Positions 18,759 through 32,207 of a DNA stretch of 62,500 nucleotides are shown piece after piece. The stretch is from Bacillus sp. FJAT-18017 (GTDB lineage Bacteria; Bacillota; Bacilli; Bacillales; Cytobacillaceae). How positions within the stretch are numbered: the stretch's first letter is position 1; each line of letters opens with the position of its first letter. The translations under genes were made by a program, and so were the position numbers. Under the pieces are notes generated by a model. That model was not told the DNA's origin. It made no database searches and worked only from the letters and a program-made list of their open reading frames with translations. The stretch is from assembly GCF_001278805.1 (NCBI RefSeq), contig NZ_CP012602.1:5001-67500 (forward strand). Direction: 5' to 3'.

Positions 18759-19121
18759 TTAAAATTGCAGACCGTTTTCGCGAGCAGTATCTGCAAGAGC
18801 CTGGATACGCCCGTGGTATAGATATCCTCCGCGGTCAAAGACAACAGATGTGATACCTTTTTCTACTGCGCGTTTTGCTACTAATTCGCCGACCTTTTGA
18901 GCTGCTTCGATGTTATTAGTAGATTCAAGACCGAAATCTTTTTCCATACTTGAAGCACTCGCAAGAGTAACTCCGTTCACATCGTCGATTAACTGAGCAT
19001 AAACATGTTTATTGGAACGAAACACATTCAAACGTGGACGGGCTGCAGTTCCGCTAAGCTTGGAACGGACACGTGCATGCCTCTTCTTACGGCTCGCGTT
19101 TTTATCAAGCTTCGTAATCAT
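18759..19121 (-). CDS. rplR: 50S ribosomal protein L18
   Basis: A 120-residue L18 that binds 5S rRNA ([28 protein letters not shown]). Intact, between rplF and rpsE. Confidence 0.98.
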   Translation of the reverse strand: MITKLDKNASRKKRHARVRSKLSGTAARPRLNVFRSNKHVYAQLIDDVNGVTLASASSMEKDFGLESTNNIEAAQKVGELVAKRAVEKGITSVVFDRGGYLYHGRIQALADTARENGLQF

Positions 19122-19153
19122 TTACGTCACTCCTTTCGTAATACTATGCGGCT

Positions 19154-19690
19154 TTATTTACCTTTCTTGCCTTCTTTGCGGCGGACAACTTCGCCTTCAT
19201 AGCGAATTCCTTTGCCTTTATAAGGCTCTGGAGGACGGACGCCACGAATGTTGGCTGCAAGTGCGCCTACACGTTCCTTATCGTTACCTTTAATACTTAT
19301 TTTTGTATTAGCAGGTACTTCAATTTCAAGACCAGCTTCAGGCTCGATCTCAACTGGGTGTGAATAACCAACGTTCAGTACAAGCTTGTTACCTTGCTTG
19401 GATGCCCGGTATCCGACCCCAATTAGCTCCAAATTCCTTTGGAAACCAGTTGATACACCTTCGACCATATTTGCAATAATAGCACGAGTCGTACCATGCA
19501 ATGCGCGAATTTCCTTCTCATCGGAAGGGCGTGTTATTGTAACAGTGTTTTCTTCTACGTTAATAGAAATTTCAGGGCTGAAAGAACGAACAAGTTCACC
19601 TCGTGGTCCTTTTGCAGTAACTGTATTATTATCTATCGAAATCGATACTCCTGCAGGAATTTCGATTGGTTTTTTACCTACGCGTGACAT
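19154..19690 (-). CDS. rplF: 50S ribosomal protein L6
   Basis: A 178-residue L6 made of two homologous domains, with the C-terminal rRNA-binding signature [14 protein letters not shown]. Binds near the sarcin-ricin loop. Start [15 protein letters not shown]. Confidence 0.98.
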   Translation of the reverse strand: MSRVGKKPIEIPAGVSISIDNNTVTAKGPRGELVRSFSPEISINVEENTVTITRPSDEKEIRALHGTTRAIIANMVEGVSTGFQRNLELIGVGYRASKQGNKLVLNVGYSHPVEIEPEAGLEIEVPANTKISIKGNDKERVGALAANIRGVRPPEPYKGKGIRYEGEVVRRKEGKKGK

Positions 19691-19721
19691 TTAGTGCACC
19701 TCCATTCATTCGGAAACTTTC

Positions 19722-20120
19722 TTACCAGATGTATGCTAAAACTTCGCCGCCAACTTGCTTTGCGCGAGCTTCTTTGTCAGTGATGACACCTTGGGATGTA
19801 GATACAAGCGCGATACCAAGGCCGTTCAATACACGTGGAACTTCGTTAGACTTTGCATATACACGAAGGCCAGGCTTTGAAATCCTCTTTAGGCCAGTGA
19901 TAACACGTTCGTTATTCGCACCGTACTTCAAGAAGATACGGATAATGCCTTGCTTATTGTCGTCAATTAGTTCGACATCACGAACGAAACCTTCACGCTT
20001 AAGGATTTCAGCAATTTCTTTTTTGATATTGGAAGCAGGTACTTCCAGCTTTTCGTGGCGAACCATGTTCGCGTTACGGATGCGGGTAAGCATATCTGCA
20101 ATCGGATCTGTCATGACCAT
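19722..20120 (-). CDS. rpsH: 30S ribosomal protein S8
   Basis: A 132-residue S8 ([18 protein letters not shown]-terminal GEVLAYIW). A primary 16S rRNA binder and, in many bacteria, the translational regulator of the spc operon. Confidence 0.98.
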   Translation of the reverse strand: MVMTDPIADMLTRIRNANMVRHEKLEVPASNIKKEIAEILKREGFVRDVELIDDNKQGIIRIFLKYGANNERVITGLKRISKPGLRVYAKSNEVPRVLNGLGIALVSTSQGVITDKEARAKQVGGEVLAYIW

Positions 20121-20149
20121 TTATTTTACCTCCTTCCCAGACTTGGGGT

Positions 20150-20359
<210 letters not shown>

Positions 20360-20899
20360 TTACTTTTGGAACGGCATACCAAACTGAGTTAAAAGCTCAC
20401 GTGCTTCCTCATCAGTGTTGGCAGTCGTTACGATGACGATATCCATACCACGGACTTTGCTAACTTTATCGTAATCAATTTCAGGGAAGATTAACTGTTC
20501 TTTCACACCAAGTGTGTAGTTACCGCGGCCGTCGAATGCTTTCTTGGAGATTCCGCGGAAGTCACGTACCCTTGGAAGAGAGACTGAAATTAATTTGTCG
20601 AGGAAATCATACATGCGTTCACCGCGAAGAGTTACTTTCGCACCAATAGGCATACCTTCACGAAGGCGGAACCCAGCGATTGATTTCTTAGCGCGTGTAA
20701 CGATTGGCTTTTGGCCAGTAAGTAATGTAAGTTCTTCAACAGCATTGTCAAGGGATTTCGCGTTTGCAACTGCATCGCCAACACCCATGTTTACAACGAT
20801 TTTTTCTACTTTTGGAACCTGCATAACAGATTTATAGTTGAACTTGCTCACGAGAGCAGGAGTAACTTCTTTCACATATTTTTCCTTTAGGCGGTTCAT
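20360..20899 (-). CDS. rplE: 50S ribosomal protein L5
   Basis: A 179-residue L5, binder of 5S rRNA and P-site tRNA contact ([28 protein letters not shown]). Complete; 24 bp before rpsN. Confidence 0.98.
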   Translation of the reverse strand: MNRLKEKYVKEVTPALVSKFNYKSVMQVPKVEKIVVNMGVGDAVANAKSLDNAVEELTLLTGQKPIVTRAKKSIAGFRLREGMPIGAKVTLRGERMYDFLDKLISVSLPRVRDFRGISKKAFDGRGNYTLGVKEQLIFPEIDYDKVSKVRGMDIVIVTTANTDEEARELLTQFGMPFQK

Positions 20900-20924
20900 C
20901 TATAGTACCTCCTTTCTCAATGGA

Positions 20925-21230
20925 CTACTTATCTAATAATTCACCGGATTTTGTAACGCGTACCTTTTTACCATCAACAACTTGGTGTCCAACTCGGCTT
21001 GGTTTACCGGATTTGTCGACAGGCATTACGTTCGATACATGGATAGGTGCTTCCTGGCTGTTGATGCCACCCTGCGGATTGGCCTGAGAAGGTTTAGAGT
21101 GTTTTTTAACAATGTTCACACCTTCAACCAAAACGCGGCTTTGTTTCGGATAAGCCTCAAGGATTGTTCCTGTCTTGCCCTTATCCTTGCCAGAGATGAC
21201 CATTACTTTGTCACCTTTTTTTACGTGCAT
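20925..21230 (-). CDS. rplX: 50S ribosomal protein L24
   Basis: A 101-residue L24 with the KOW motif at its N-terminus ([19 protein letters not shown]). The start at 21230 is preceded by AAGGAGGTGCGCACAG; the longer frame starting at 21254 runs through that site and is rejected. An assembly initiator protein. Confidence 0.97.
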   Translation of the reverse strand: MHVKKGDKVMVISGKDKGKTGTILEAYPKQSRVLVEGVNIVKKHSKPSQANPQGGINSQEAPIHVSNVMPVDKSGKPSRVGHQVVDGKKVRVTKSGELLDK

Positions 21231-21285
21231 CTGTGCGCACCTCCTTAAAGGCATTTTGAGTTTGTATTATGTCAAGTACTTATAA

Positions 21286-21681
<396 letters not shown>

Positions 21682-21693
21682 TTATCCGAACAA

Positions 21694-21957
21694 TTAGATA
21701 ATAACTGCTTTTTCAACGACTTCCATAAGGCGGAAACGTTTTGTAGAAGAAAGCGGGCGTGTTTCCATAATGCGTACTACGTCACCGATCTTCGCTTGGT
21801 TTTGCTCATCATGAGCCTTGAATTTCTTAGAGTATTTAACGCGTTTACCGTAAAGAGGATGCTTTTTGTGTGTTTCGACAAGAACAGTAATGGTCTTATC
21901 CATTTTGTCTGAAACAACGCGTCCGGTGTAAACTTTGCGTTGATTGCGTTCGCTCAT
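21694..21957 (-). CDS. rpsQ: 30S ribosomal protein S17
   Basis: An 87-residue S17, OB-fold primary binder of 16S rRNA ([37 protein letters not shown]). Complete. Confidence 0.98.
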   Translation of the reverse strand: MSERNQRKVYTGRVVSDKMDKTITVLVETHKKHPLYGKRVKYSKKFKAHDEQNQAKIGDVVRIMETRPLSSTKRFRLMEVVEKAVII

Positions 21958-21976
21958 TAGGCGGACCTCCTCTCAA

Positions 21977-22604
<628 letters not shown>

Positions 22605-22606
22605 GT

Positions 22607-23263
22607 TTATTTGCCTCCTTCCTCGGATTTCTTCTTAGTCGGAAGGACCTCACCCTTGTAGATCCAAACTTTTACGCCAAGTTTGCCGTAAGTTGTATCA
22701 GCTTCTGCAGCAGCATAGTCGATGTCTGCACGAAGTGTATGAAGGGGTACAGTACCTTCACTGTAATGTTCTGAACGAGCGATATCAGCACCGCCAAGAC
22801 GGCCGGATACCATTGTTTTAATACCTTTTGCACCTGCACGCATAGCACGTTGAATAACTTGCTTCTGGGCACGGCGGAAAGATACACGATTTTCAAGCTG
22901 ACGAGCAATGTTTTCAGCAACAAGCTTAGCATCGATGTCTGCTCTCTTAATTTCAAGGATATTGATGTGGACACGCTTGCCAGTAAGTTGGTTCAACGCT
23001 TTACGGAGCGCTTCAACTTCTGTACCGCCTTTACCAATTACCATACCTGGCTTAGCAGTGTGGACAGTAACGTTAACACGGTTTGCAGCGCGTTCGATTT
23101 CTACTTTAGAAACAGATGCGTCCTTAAGGCGCTTCTGGATGTATTCACGGACTTTAATGTCTTCATGAAGAAGTTCAGCAAAGTCTTTGCCTGCGTACCA
23201 TTTCGATTCCCAATCACGAATGATGCCGATACGCATACCGACTGGATTTACCTTTTGTCCCAC
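22607..23263 (-). CDS. rpsC: 30S ribosomal protein S3
   Basis: A 218-residue S3 with a type II KH domain ([19 protein letters not shown] loop) and C-terminal domain. Part of the mRNA entry tunnel and helicase. Start [20 protein letters not shown]. Confidence 0.98.
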   Translation of the reverse strand: MGQKVNPVGMRIGIIRDWESKWYAGKDFAELLHEDIKVREYIQKRLKDASVSKVEIERAANRVNVTVHTAKPGMVIGKGGTEVEALRKALNQLTGKRVHINILEIKRADIDAKLVAENIARQLENRVSFRRAQKQVIQRAMRAGAKGIKTMVSGRLGGADIARSEHYSEGTVPLHTLRADIDYAAAEADTTYGKLGVKVWIYKGEVLPTKKKSEEGGK

Positions 23264-23266
23264 TAA

Positions 23267-23608
23267 TTATCCCTCCTTCTTTTCTGATAGAACGATTGTG
23301 ATATGGCTTGTGCGTTTGTTAATTGCACTAGCACGGCCTTGCGCACGTGGACGGAAACGCTTCAGTGTTGGACCTTCGTCAACGAAAGCCTGTTCAACAA
23401 CAAGGTTATTAACGTCCATTTCATAGTTATGTTCTGCGTTTGCCATAGCAGATTTCAATACTTTTTCTACGATTGGAGAAGCAGCTTTCGGAGTCAAAGT
23501 CAGAATCGCTACAGCTTCACCAACTTGCTTACCTCGAATTAAATCTACGACTAAACGAGCTTTACGAGGAGCAATACGGACTGTTCTAGCAACAGCTTTT
23601 GCTTGCAT
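23267..23608 (-). CDS. rplV: 50S ribosomal protein L22
   Basis: A 113-residue L22 whose long hairpin ([17 protein letters not shown]) reaches into the exit tunnel. No deletion or duplication of the kind tied to macrolide resistance is visible in this loop. Confidence 0.98.
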   Translation of the reverse strand: MQAKAVARTVRIAPRKARLVVDLIRGKQVGEAVAILTLTPKAASPIVEKVLKSAMANAEHNYEMDVNNLVVEQAFVDEGPTLKRFRPRAQGRASAINKRTSHITIVLSEKKEG

Positions 23609-23626
23609 GATGATGCCCTCCTCTCA

Positions 23627-23902
23627 TTAACGTCTGGTTTTCTTATCGTCATTGCCGTGACCTTTATAAGCACGAGTTGGAGCAAATTCTCCAAGCTTGT
23701 GTCCTACCATGTCTTCAGTCACATAAACTGGTACGTGTTTACGTCCATCATACACAGCGATTGTGTGGCCGATGAATTGTGGGAATATAGTAGAACGGCG
23801 AGACCATGTCTTCACTACCTGTTTGCTGTCGGCGCCAAGGCTTTCAACCTTTTTCATTAGGTGCTCATCAACAAAAGGCCCTTTTTTCAAACTGCGACCC
23901 AT
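23627..23902 (-). CDS. rpsS: 30S ribosomal protein S19
   Basis: A 91-residue S19 ([30 protein letters not shown]), small-subunit head protein. Start preceded by GGGAGGTACCCAC. Confidence 0.98.
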   Translation of the reverse strand: MGRSLKKGPFVDEHLMKKVESLGADSKQVVKTWSRRSTIFPQFIGHTIAVYDGRKHVPVYVTEDMVGHKLGEFAPTRAYKGHGNDDKKTRR

Positions 23903-23962
23903 GTGGGTACCTCCCTTCGAGACCGTTCTACGGTTCTATCCTCGAACCGTAGTTCAATCACG

Positions 23963-24814
<852 letters not shown>

Positions 24815-24821
24815 TTATATT

Positions 24822-25106
24822 CTAGGATTCAAAAATTTCGATTTCTTTGCTATCTGCAGTTAGCTTAACAATGGCTTTGCGGCGTTTGTTAGTATATCCA
24901 CCGAATTTGCCCATGCGCTTGAACTTGCCTTTATAGTTCATGATGTTTACTTTCTCAACATCAACGCCAAAGATTGTTTCAATAGCGTCCTTGACTTGAG
25001 TTTTGTTGGCTTTAACGTCCACTTCGAACGTATATTTCTTTTCAGCCATCAAATCAGTAGAACGTTCAGTAATAACGGGGCGCTTAATGACATCGCGTAC
25101 GTCCAT
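24822..25106 (-). CDS. rplW: 50S ribosomal protein L23
   Basis: A 94-residue L23 ([16 protein letters not shown]), exit-tunnel docking site for trigger factor and SRP. The start codon shares one base with the rplD stop (TAATG). Confidence 0.98.
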   Translation of the reverse strand: MDVRDVIKRPVITERSTDLMAEKKYTFEVDVKANKTQVKDAIETIFGVDVEKVNIMNYKGKFKRMGKFGGYTNKRRKAIVKLTADSKEIEIFES

Positions 25107-25729
25107 TATGCAAGCACCTCCTCTACTTTTTCGACAGCAGCCTTAGTGATAATCAGCTTGTCATGGTTAAGGACATCTACGACATTGATGCCGTTGGCAG
25201 TTACTACAGTAATGCCAGGAAGATTCCTTGCAGACAACGCAACGTTCTCATCAAGGTCAGCTGTTACAATAAGTGCTTTTTTCTCAACAGAAAGCCCTTT
25301 GAGGACACTTTTGAAATCTTTTGTTTTTGGAGCATCGAAAGCGAGGCTTTCAAGTACTAGTACATTTTCCTCAAGTACTTTTGAAGACAATGCGGATTTA
25401 ATTGCCAAACGGCGTACCTTTTTAGGAAGCTTATAGCTATAGCTGCGAGGTACTGGACCAAATACTGTACCGCCGCCTCTCCATTGTGGTGAGCGGATTG
25501 AACCCTGACGGGCACGGCCTGTTCCTTTTTGTCTCCATGGCTTGCGACCGCCACCGGCTACTTCAGAACGGATTTTTGTTTTGTGTGTTCCCTGGCGAAG
25601 TGAAGCCCTTTGCATCAGCACTGCTTCAAAAAGAACATGCTGGTTAGGTTCAATGCCGAACACTGTATCATTAAGCTCGATTTCACCAACTTGTGAACCG
25701 TTTTGGTTAAATAATGCTACTTTAGGCAT
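25106..25729 (-). CDS. rplD: 50S ribosomal protein L4
   Basis: A 207-residue L4 with the tunnel extension loop ([19 protein letters not shown]) between residues ~60 and 85. In this loop macrolide-resistance changes occur elsewhere; here it is the usual sequence. Confidence 0.98.
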   Translation of the reverse strand: MPKVALFNQNGSQVGEIELNDTVFGIEPNQHVLFEAVLMQRASLRQGTHKTKIRSEVAGGGRKPWRQKGTGRARQGSIRSPQWRGGGTVFGPVPRSYSYKLPKKVRRLAIKSALSSKVLEENVLVLESLAFDAPKTKDFKSVLKGLSVEKKALIVTADLDENVALSARNLPGITVVTANGINVVDVLNHDKLIITKAAVEKVEEVLA

Positions 25730-25758
25730 TCGTTTGTTCCTCCTTTCTTGCGAAGTCT

Positions 25759-26385
25759 CTATGCTTTAACAGCAGTTTTAATTTTTACAAGTGATTTCCT
25801 TGGTCCAGGTACATTACCTTTCACAAGAAGCAGATTGCGGTCTGTATCAACCTTTACAACTTCAAGGTTTTGAACTGTAACAACTTCTCCACCCATGCGG
25901 CCTGGCAATGCTTTGCCCTTGAATACACGGTTAGGAGCTACAGGACCCATAGAACCTGGTCGGCGGTGGTAACGGGAACCGTGAGCCATAGGGCCGCGGG
26001 ATTGTCCGTGGCGTTTAATTGCACCCTGGAATCCTTTACCTTTGGACACACCGGTTACATCTACGATGTCGCCTTCTGCAAAAATATTAACTTTGACTTC
26101 CTGACCAACTTCAAATGCTGCCAAGTCTACTCCGCGGAATTCGCGAACGAAGCGCTTAGGAGCAGTGCTTGCCTTTGCGACATGTCCCTTTTCAGGTTTG
26201 TTGGAAAGTTTTTCGCGTTTGTCTTCGAAGCCGATTTGAACCGCTTCGTAGCCATCGTTTGCAACTGTCTTCTTTTGAAGAACAACGTTTCCAGCTGCCT
26301 GGATTACAGTTACAGGGATCAGGTTGCCGTTTTCAGCAAATACTTGAGTCATACCAATCTTTCTTCCTAAGATTCCTTTGGTCAT
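25759..26385 (-). CDS. rplC: 50S ribosomal protein L3
   Basis: A 208-residue L3 ([16 protein letters not shown]; long loop [13 protein letters not shown] near the peptidyl-transferase centre). Starts large-subunit assembly. Confidence 0.98.
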   Translation of the reverse strand: MTKGILGRKIGMTQVFAENGNLIPVTVIQAAGNVVLQKKTVANDGYEAVQIGFEDKREKLSNKPEKGHVAKASTAPKRFVREFRGVDLAAFEVGQEVKVNIFAEGDIVDVTGVSKGKGFQGAIKRHGQSRGPMAHGSRYHRRPGSMGPVAPNRVFKGKALPGRMGGEVVTVQNLEVVKVDTDRNLLLVKGNVPGPRKSLVKIKTAVKA

Positions 26386-26427
26386 TAGTCACACCTCCTG
26401 AAAAATAATTAAAGTATATTGTTTGAA

Positions 26428-26871
<444 letters not shown>

Positions 26872-26900
26872 ATTATACATAATTCAGCTGTTAAAATCAA
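26872..26900 (-). promoter_or_regulatory. S10 operon promoter, proximal
   Basis: Minus strand TTGATT (26895-26900), 17-bp spacer, TATAAT (26872-26877), about 135 bases upstream of rpsJ. Confidence 0.8.
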
Positions 26901-26939
26901 TATGATTTAGAAGCTTTTTATGTTTAGCACACTTTTACT

Positions 26940-26968
26940 ATTATAGCGGCACAGCAAAAGGAATGCAA
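26940..26968 (-). promoter_or_regulatory. S10 operon promoter, distal
   Basis: Minus strand TTGCAT (26963-26968), 17-bp spacer, TATAAT (26940-26945). Tandem with the proximal promoter, 68 bp apart. The remaining ~170 bp up to the tuf terminator shows no gene. Confidence 0.75.
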
Positions 26969-27133
26969 TATTTTATTCCATTTCAATATGACTTTATTGC
27001 ATCCTCTATTTTCCATCTAAACTAGCGAGTTCATAATCAATAAGTATAGAAGAAACACGTCATCCTATGTGCATTTTCTTATTCAATTCAAAGTTAGGGG
27101 GCTATTGTTCTAACAGGTCAAACTTAGGTTCAT

Positions 27134-27168
27134 AAAAAAACAGGCGGATCGTCACCCGCCTGTTTTTA
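27134..27168 (-). terminator. Terminator after tuf
   Basis: Minus strand CAGGCGGGTGACGATCCGCC, then TGTTTTTTTATG; starts 11 bases beyond the tuf stop. Confidence 0.88.
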
Positions 27169-27178
27169 AAGATATTAA

Positions 27179-28366
27179 TTATTCTTGGATAGAAGCAACA
27201 ACGCCAGCGCCTACTGTACGGCCGCCTTCACGAATTGAGAACTTAGTTCCTTCTTCAATCGCAACTGGAGCGATTAGCTCAACTGACATTTCAATGTTGT
27301 CGCCAGGCATAACCATTTCTACGCCTTCTGGAAGATTACAGATGCCTGTAATGTCGGAAGTACGGAAATAGAATTGTGGACGGTAGTTTGTGAAGAATGG
27401 AGTATGACGTCCACCTTCTTCTTTAGACAAAACGTAAACTTCCGCTTTGAACTTAGTGTGTGGAGTAATGGATTTTGGCTTAGCCAAAACTTGTCCACGC
27501 TCGATTTCTTCACGTGCTACACCACGAAGAAGGGCACCGATGTTGTCACCAGCTTCTGCATAGTCAAGCAGCTTACGGAACATTTCTACACCTGTTACAG
27601 TAGTAGATTTTGGCTCTTCAGTGAAACCAACGATTTCAACAACGTCACCAACTTTTACTTGTCCACGCTCAACACGTCCTGTAGCAACAGTACCACGGCC
27701 AGTGATTGAGAATACGTCCTCAACAGGCATCATGAATGGCTTTTCAGTATCACGAGTTGGAGTTGGGATGTAAGTGTCAACAGCTTCCATTAGTTCGTTG
27801 ATCTTTTCTTCCCATTCTGCTTCACCTTCAAGTGCTTTAAGAGCAGAACCTTTGATAACAGGAGTGTCATCACCAGGGAATTCATATTCAGTAAGAAGGT
27901 CACGGATTTCCATTTCAACAAGCTCAAGAAGCTCTTCGTCATCAACCATGTCACACTTGTTCATGAATACAACAAGGTAAGGTACGCCTACCTGACGGGA
28001 AAGAAGGATGTGCTCACGAGTTTGCGGCATTGGGCCGTCAGTAGCGGATACTACAAGGATACCGCCGTCCATCTGCGCAGCGCCAGTGATCATGTTCTTA
28101 ACATAGTCAGCGTGTCCTGGGCAGTCAACGTGTGCATAGTGACGATTAGCAGTTTCATACTCAACGTGTGAAGTAGAGATTGTGATTCCACGCTCTTTTT
28201 CTTCTGGAGCACCGTCGATTTGATCATAACCGCGAGCTTCTGCACCACCAACTTTTGCTAGTACAGAAGTGATTGCTGCAGTCAAAGTAGTTTTACCATG
28301 GTCAACGTGACCAATTGTTCCGATATTTACGTGCGGCTTAGAGCGGTCGAATTTAGCTTTACCCAT
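27179..28366 (-). CDS. tuf: Translation elongation factor Tu
   Basis: A 395-residue GTPase bringing aminoacyl-tRNA to the A site. GHVDHGKT (18-25), [20 protein letters not shown] and the C-terminal [14 protein letters not shown] are present. Full length; last gene of the str operon, with a hairpin in the 116-bp spacer after fusA and its own terminator. Confidence 0.99.
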   Translation of the reverse strand: MGKAKFDRSKPHVNIGTIGHVDHGKTTLTAAITSVLAKVGGAEARGYDQIDGAPEEKERGITISTSHVEYETANRHYAHVDCPGHADYVKNMITGAAQMDGGILVVSATDGPMPQTREHILLSRQVGVPYLVVFMNKCDMVDDEELLELVEMEIRDLLTEYEFPGDDTPVIKGSALKALEGEAEWEEKINELMEAVDTYIPTPTRDTEKPFMMPVEDVFSITGRGTVATGRVERGQVKVGDVVEIVGFTEEPKSTTVTGVEMFRKLLDYAEAGDNIGALLRGVAREEIERGQVLAKPKSITPHTKFKAEVYVLSKEEGGRHTPFFTNYRPQFYFRTSDITGICNLPEGVEMVMPGDNIEMSVELIAPVAIEEGTKFSIREGGRTVGAGVVASIQE

Positions 28367-28482
28367 TAGGAATTTCCTCCTTTAATTTTAAAAAGTTAAG
28401 TATTATTAGGGGCTGAGAAAGAAGTAACTCTCTCAGCCTATGCTTACATAGTAGTTATACTTGATTGCAAGGCGAAAATCAA

Positions 28483-30561
28483 TTATTCACCTTTATTTTT
28501 TTTGATGATTTCTTCAGAAACGGACTTAGGAACTTCTTCGTAATGGTCGAAGTGCATTGAGAATACACCGCGTCCTTGTGTTGAAGAACGAAGAGAAGTT
28601 GCATAACCGAACATTTCAGAAAGTGGAACCATCGCCCTGACTACCTGTGCGTTACCGCGGGCTTCCATTCCTTCAACACGTCCGCGACGCGCAGTAAGCA
28701 TACCCATGATATCACCCATGTATTCTTCAGGGATTACAACTTCTACCTTCATGATTGGCTCGAGTATGACTGGAGCACACTTCGATGCCGCATTTTTAAG
28801 AGCCATGGAAGCAGCGATCTTAAACGCCATTTCCGAGGAGTCGACATCATGATAAGAACCATCGAAAAGACGGGCTTTAATGTCTACAAGCGGATAGCCT
28901 GCCAAAACGCCTCGATCAAGAGCATCTTCAAGTCCTGCTTGTACAGCTGGGATGTATTCACGTGGAACAACACCACCAACAATACCATTAACAAACTCAA
29001 AGCCTTTACCTTCTTCATTTGGAGAGAATTCAATCCAAACATGTCCATATTGTCCGCGTCCACCAGACTGACGGGCAAATTTGCCTTCAACTTGTGCAGA
29101 TTGGCGGAATGTTTCACGGTAGGCAACTTGTGGCGCACCAACATTTGCTTCTACCTTGAACTCACGGCGCATACGGTCAACGAGGATATCCAGGTGAAGT
29201 TCACCCATACCCGCAATGATTGTCTGTCCAGTTTCCTGGTCAGTGTATGCACGGAATGTTGGGTCTTCTTCCTGAAGCTTTTGAAGGGCTTGACCCATTT
29301 TATCTTGGTCAGCCTTCGATTTAGGCTCAACAGAAAGCTGGATTACTGGCTCAGGGAACTGCATAGATTCGAGAATAACTTGATTCTTGTCATCACACAA
29401 AGTGTCACCTGTTGTAGTATCTTTCAGACCTACTGCAGCAGCGATATCTCCTGCATAAACCTTGGAGATTTCCTGACGGCTGTTTGCATGCATTTGCAGA
29501 ATACGACCGATACGCTCACGCTTGCCCTTAGTAGAATTTTGTACATAAGATCCGGAATCAAGTGTACCCGAGTAAACACGGAAGAATGTAAGTTTACCAA
29601 CATAAGGGTCAGTCATAACTTTGAATGCTAGAGCAGAGAATGGCTCTTCATCGCTTGAATGGCGCTCAACTTCTTCTTCTGTATCCGGCAAAATACCTTT
29701 GATTGCAGGTACGTCAAGCGGAGATGGAAGATAGTCGATTACTGCATCAAGCATCAATTGTACACCCTTGTTTTTAAATGCGGAACCGCAAATAACAGGG
29801 TAGAATTCAACATTTGTAGTACCTTTACGGATTGCTGCCTTGATTTCTTCAATAGTCAGCTCTTCTCCACCAAGGTATTTTTCCATCAACTCTTCATCAA
29901 GTTCAGCGACCGCTTCAAGAAGCTTTTCGCGGTATTCTTCAGCTAGCTCCTGGTATTCTGCAGGAATTTCACCATCAGTGATTTCCGTACCAAGATCATT
30001 ACCATAGAATCTTGCCTTCATTTCAACAAGATCGATAATGCCGTTAAATTGATCTTCAGCACCAATTGGAAGTTGGATTGGATGTGCGTTTGCCTGAAGG
30101 CGGTCATGCAGTGTGCCTACTGAATAAAGGAAATCCGCACCAATCTTATCCATTTTGTTAACGAATACTACACGAGGTACCCCGTATGTAGTCGCCTGGC
30201 GCCAAACTGTTTCAGTTTGAGGCTCAACGCCGGATTGGGCGTCAAGTACAGCGACCGCACCATCAAGTACCCTCAGTGAACGTTCAACCTCAACTGTGAA
30301 GTCTACGTGTCCTGGTGTATCGATGATGTTTACGCGGTGGCCTTTCCATTGTGCAGTTGTTGCAGCGGAAGTAATTGTGATTCCGCGTTCTTGCTCTTGT
30401 TCCATCCAGTCCATCTGGGATGCGCCTTCGTGAGTTTCACCAATTTTATGGATACGCCCAGTATAATAAAGCACGCGTTCAGTGGTGGTTGTTTTACCCG
30501 CATCAATATGGGCCATAATCCCGATATTGCGAGTATTTTCCAAGGAGAACTCTCTTGCCAT
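28483..30561 (-). CDS. fusA: Translation elongation factor G
   Basis: A 692-residue translocase, same length as B. subtilis EF-G. G motifs [27 protein letters not shown]; domains II-V follow (C-terminal R-R-G-R-V-E-G-M and P-L-S-E-M-F-G-Y). The start M-A-R-E-F-S-L-E at 30561 follows GAAGGAGAAAGACCAA; the frame extends upstream without a ribosome-binding site. Confidence 0.99.
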   Translation of the reverse strand: MAREFSLENTRNIGIMAHIDAGKTTTTERVLYYTGRIHKIGETHEGASQMDWMEQEQERGITITSAATTAQWKGHRVNIIDTPGHVDFTVEVERSLRVLDGAVAVLDAQSGVEPQTETVWRQATTYGVPRVVFVNKMDKIGADFLYSVGTLHDRLQANAHPIQLPIGAEDQFNGIIDLVEMKARFYGNDLGTEITDGEIPAEYQELAEEYREKLLEAVAELDEELMEKYLGGEELTIEEIKAAIRKGTTNVEFYPVICGSAFKNKGVQLMLDAVIDYLPSPLDVPAIKGILPDTEEEVERHSSDEEPFSALAFKVMTDPYVGKLTFFRVYSGTLDSGSYVQNSTKGKRERIGRILQMHANSRQEISKVYAGDIAAAVGLKDTTTGDTLCDDKNQVILESMQFPEPVIQLSVEPKSKADQDKMGQALQKLQEEDPTFRAYTDQETGQTIIAGMGELHLDILVDRMRREFKVEANVGAPQVAYRETFRQSAQVEGKFARQSGGRGQYGHVWIEFSPNEEGKGFEFVNGIVGGVVPREYIPAVQAGLEDALDRGVLAGYPLVDIKARLFDGSYHDVDSSEMAFKIAASMALKNAASKCAPVILEPIMKVEVVIPEEYMGDIMGMLTARRGRVEGMEARGNAQVVRAMVPLSEMFGYATSLRSSTQGRGVFSMHFDHYEEVPKSVSEEIIKKNKGE

Positions 30562-30748
30562 TTGGTCTTTCTCCTTCCTTGTGTGAATGTTTTTAAGGAT
30601 CCGCCGGCATCTATGTACGACGGTGCCCGGAAAGCCGGGTAACATAACCCGGCTCAGGCAAACTATAGCTTGTCTAACTTACGCCGCTAACGGTTGGCTT
30701 TCGCTTCCAACACTTGTCGGGAATGAACAGGCACAATCGCCTTTCATT

Positions 30749-31219
30749 CTACCAGCGGTAATGAGCGAATGCTTTGTTGGCTTCTGCCATTTTGTGTGTA
30801 TCTTCGCGCTTCTTGACAGAAGCACCAGTGTTGTTTGCTGCATCCATAATTTCAGCAGCAAGACGCTGTTCCATTGTCTTCTCACCGCGAAGGCGTGAGT
30901 AGTTTACTAACCAACGAAGACCAAGAGTTGTGCGGCGATCAGGGCGCACCTCTACTGGTACTTGGTAGTTTGCACCACCAACACGGCGTGCTTTAACTTC
31001 AAGAACAGGCATGATGTTCTTAAGCGCGGCATCAAACACTTCCATTGGCTCTTTACCAGTACGCTCACGAATAATATCGAAAGAGTTGTAAAGAATTGCT
31101 TGGGATGTACCTCTTTTACCGTCGATCATCATTTTGTTGATCAAACGAGTTACTAGCTTTGAATTGTATAACGGATCTGGCAATACGTCTCTCTTTGCAA
31201 CAGGACCTTTACGAGGCAT
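30749..31219 (-). CDS. rpsG: 30S ribosomal protein S7
   Basis: A 156-residue S7 ([23 protein letters not shown] end), which starts small-subunit head assembly. The 187-bp spacer to fusA holds a GC-rich hairpin AGCCGGGT ... ACCCGGCT near 30629-30654. Confidence 0.98.
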   Translation of the reverse strand: MPRKGPVAKRDVLPDPLYNSKLVTRLINKMMIDGKRGTSQAILYNSFDIIRERTGKEPMEVFDAALKNIMPVLEVKARRVGGANYQVPVEVRPDRRTTLGLRWLVNYSRLRGEKTMEQRLAAEIMDAANNTGASVKKREDTHKMAEANKAFAHYRW

Positions 31220-31262
31220 GTTTTTTCCTCCTTTCAGAAAAGCTTCTATTTAGTGTTTTCAT

Positions 31263-31742
<480 letters not shown>

Positions 31743-31787
31743 TTAGCAAAAACAAAGTTCTTGCAGCAGCATCTGCAAAAACAGTTT

Positions 31788-32036
31788 TTATCGGATAATA
31801 GCTACAGCCGCAGTTCCTACTTTAATACCGCTTGCCTTTCCGAGTTTTTTCATGGAATCGACATACAGTATAGGAACTCCAAGCTTTTGAGCGATTCCCA
31901 CTGCGGTTGCTGTCAGTTTCTGGTCAGCATCAGTAGCAATCACCAGCTCTTTTACACTCCCGTCTTCGAGAGCTTTGGCTGTTTGCTTGATTCCTATTAT
32001 GAGTTTCCTCGCTTGCAATACTTTTTCATAAGACAT
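31788..32036 (-). CDS. rplGB: L7Ae-like ribosomal protein (YbxF/L7Ae family)
   Basis: An 82-residue L7Ae/L30e-fold kink-turn RNA-binding protein ([19 protein letters not shown]). Sits between rpoC and rpsL as in other Bacilli and is driven by a promoter right after the rpoC terminator. Confidence 0.93.
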   Translation of the reverse strand: MSYEKVLQARKLIIGIKQTAKALEDGSVKELVIATDADQKLTATAVGIAQKLGVPILYVDSMKKLGKASGIKVGTAAVAIIR

Positions 32037-32080
32037 TTTTCATATCCTCCAAAGCACTTGCTAATAGGAGCACCTTTGCT

Positions 32081-32110
32081 ATATTACCACCATGAGAATT
32101 CTTTTGTCAA
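32081..32110 (-). promoter_or_regulatory. str operon promoter upstream of rplGB
   Basis: Minus strand TTGACA (32105-32110), 18-bp spacer, TAATAT (32081-32086), 45 bases ahead of rplGB and after the rpoC terminator. Confidence 0.75.
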
Positions 32111-32144
32111 CATAACATTTAACTTTTTTCCTCAAAAATACATT

Positions 32145-32188
32145 CCAAAAACTGGCACCAGCCTTTTTTGGCTGATGCCGGTTTCTGT
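32145..32188 (-). terminator. Terminator after rpoC
   Basis: Minus strand ACCGGCATCAGCC-AAAAAA-GGCTGGTGCCAGT followed by TTTTGG. A 13-bp stem with one or two mismatches, 20 bases after the rpoC stop. Confidence 0.85.
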
Positions 32189-32207
32189 CTTGCATTCAAA
32201 ATAAAAT

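Noticed and set aside
28849..29631. 260-codon plus-strand frame inside fusA
   Set aside because: Antisense shadow of a highly biased gene; fusA is complete and no ribosome-binding site or family match is seen.
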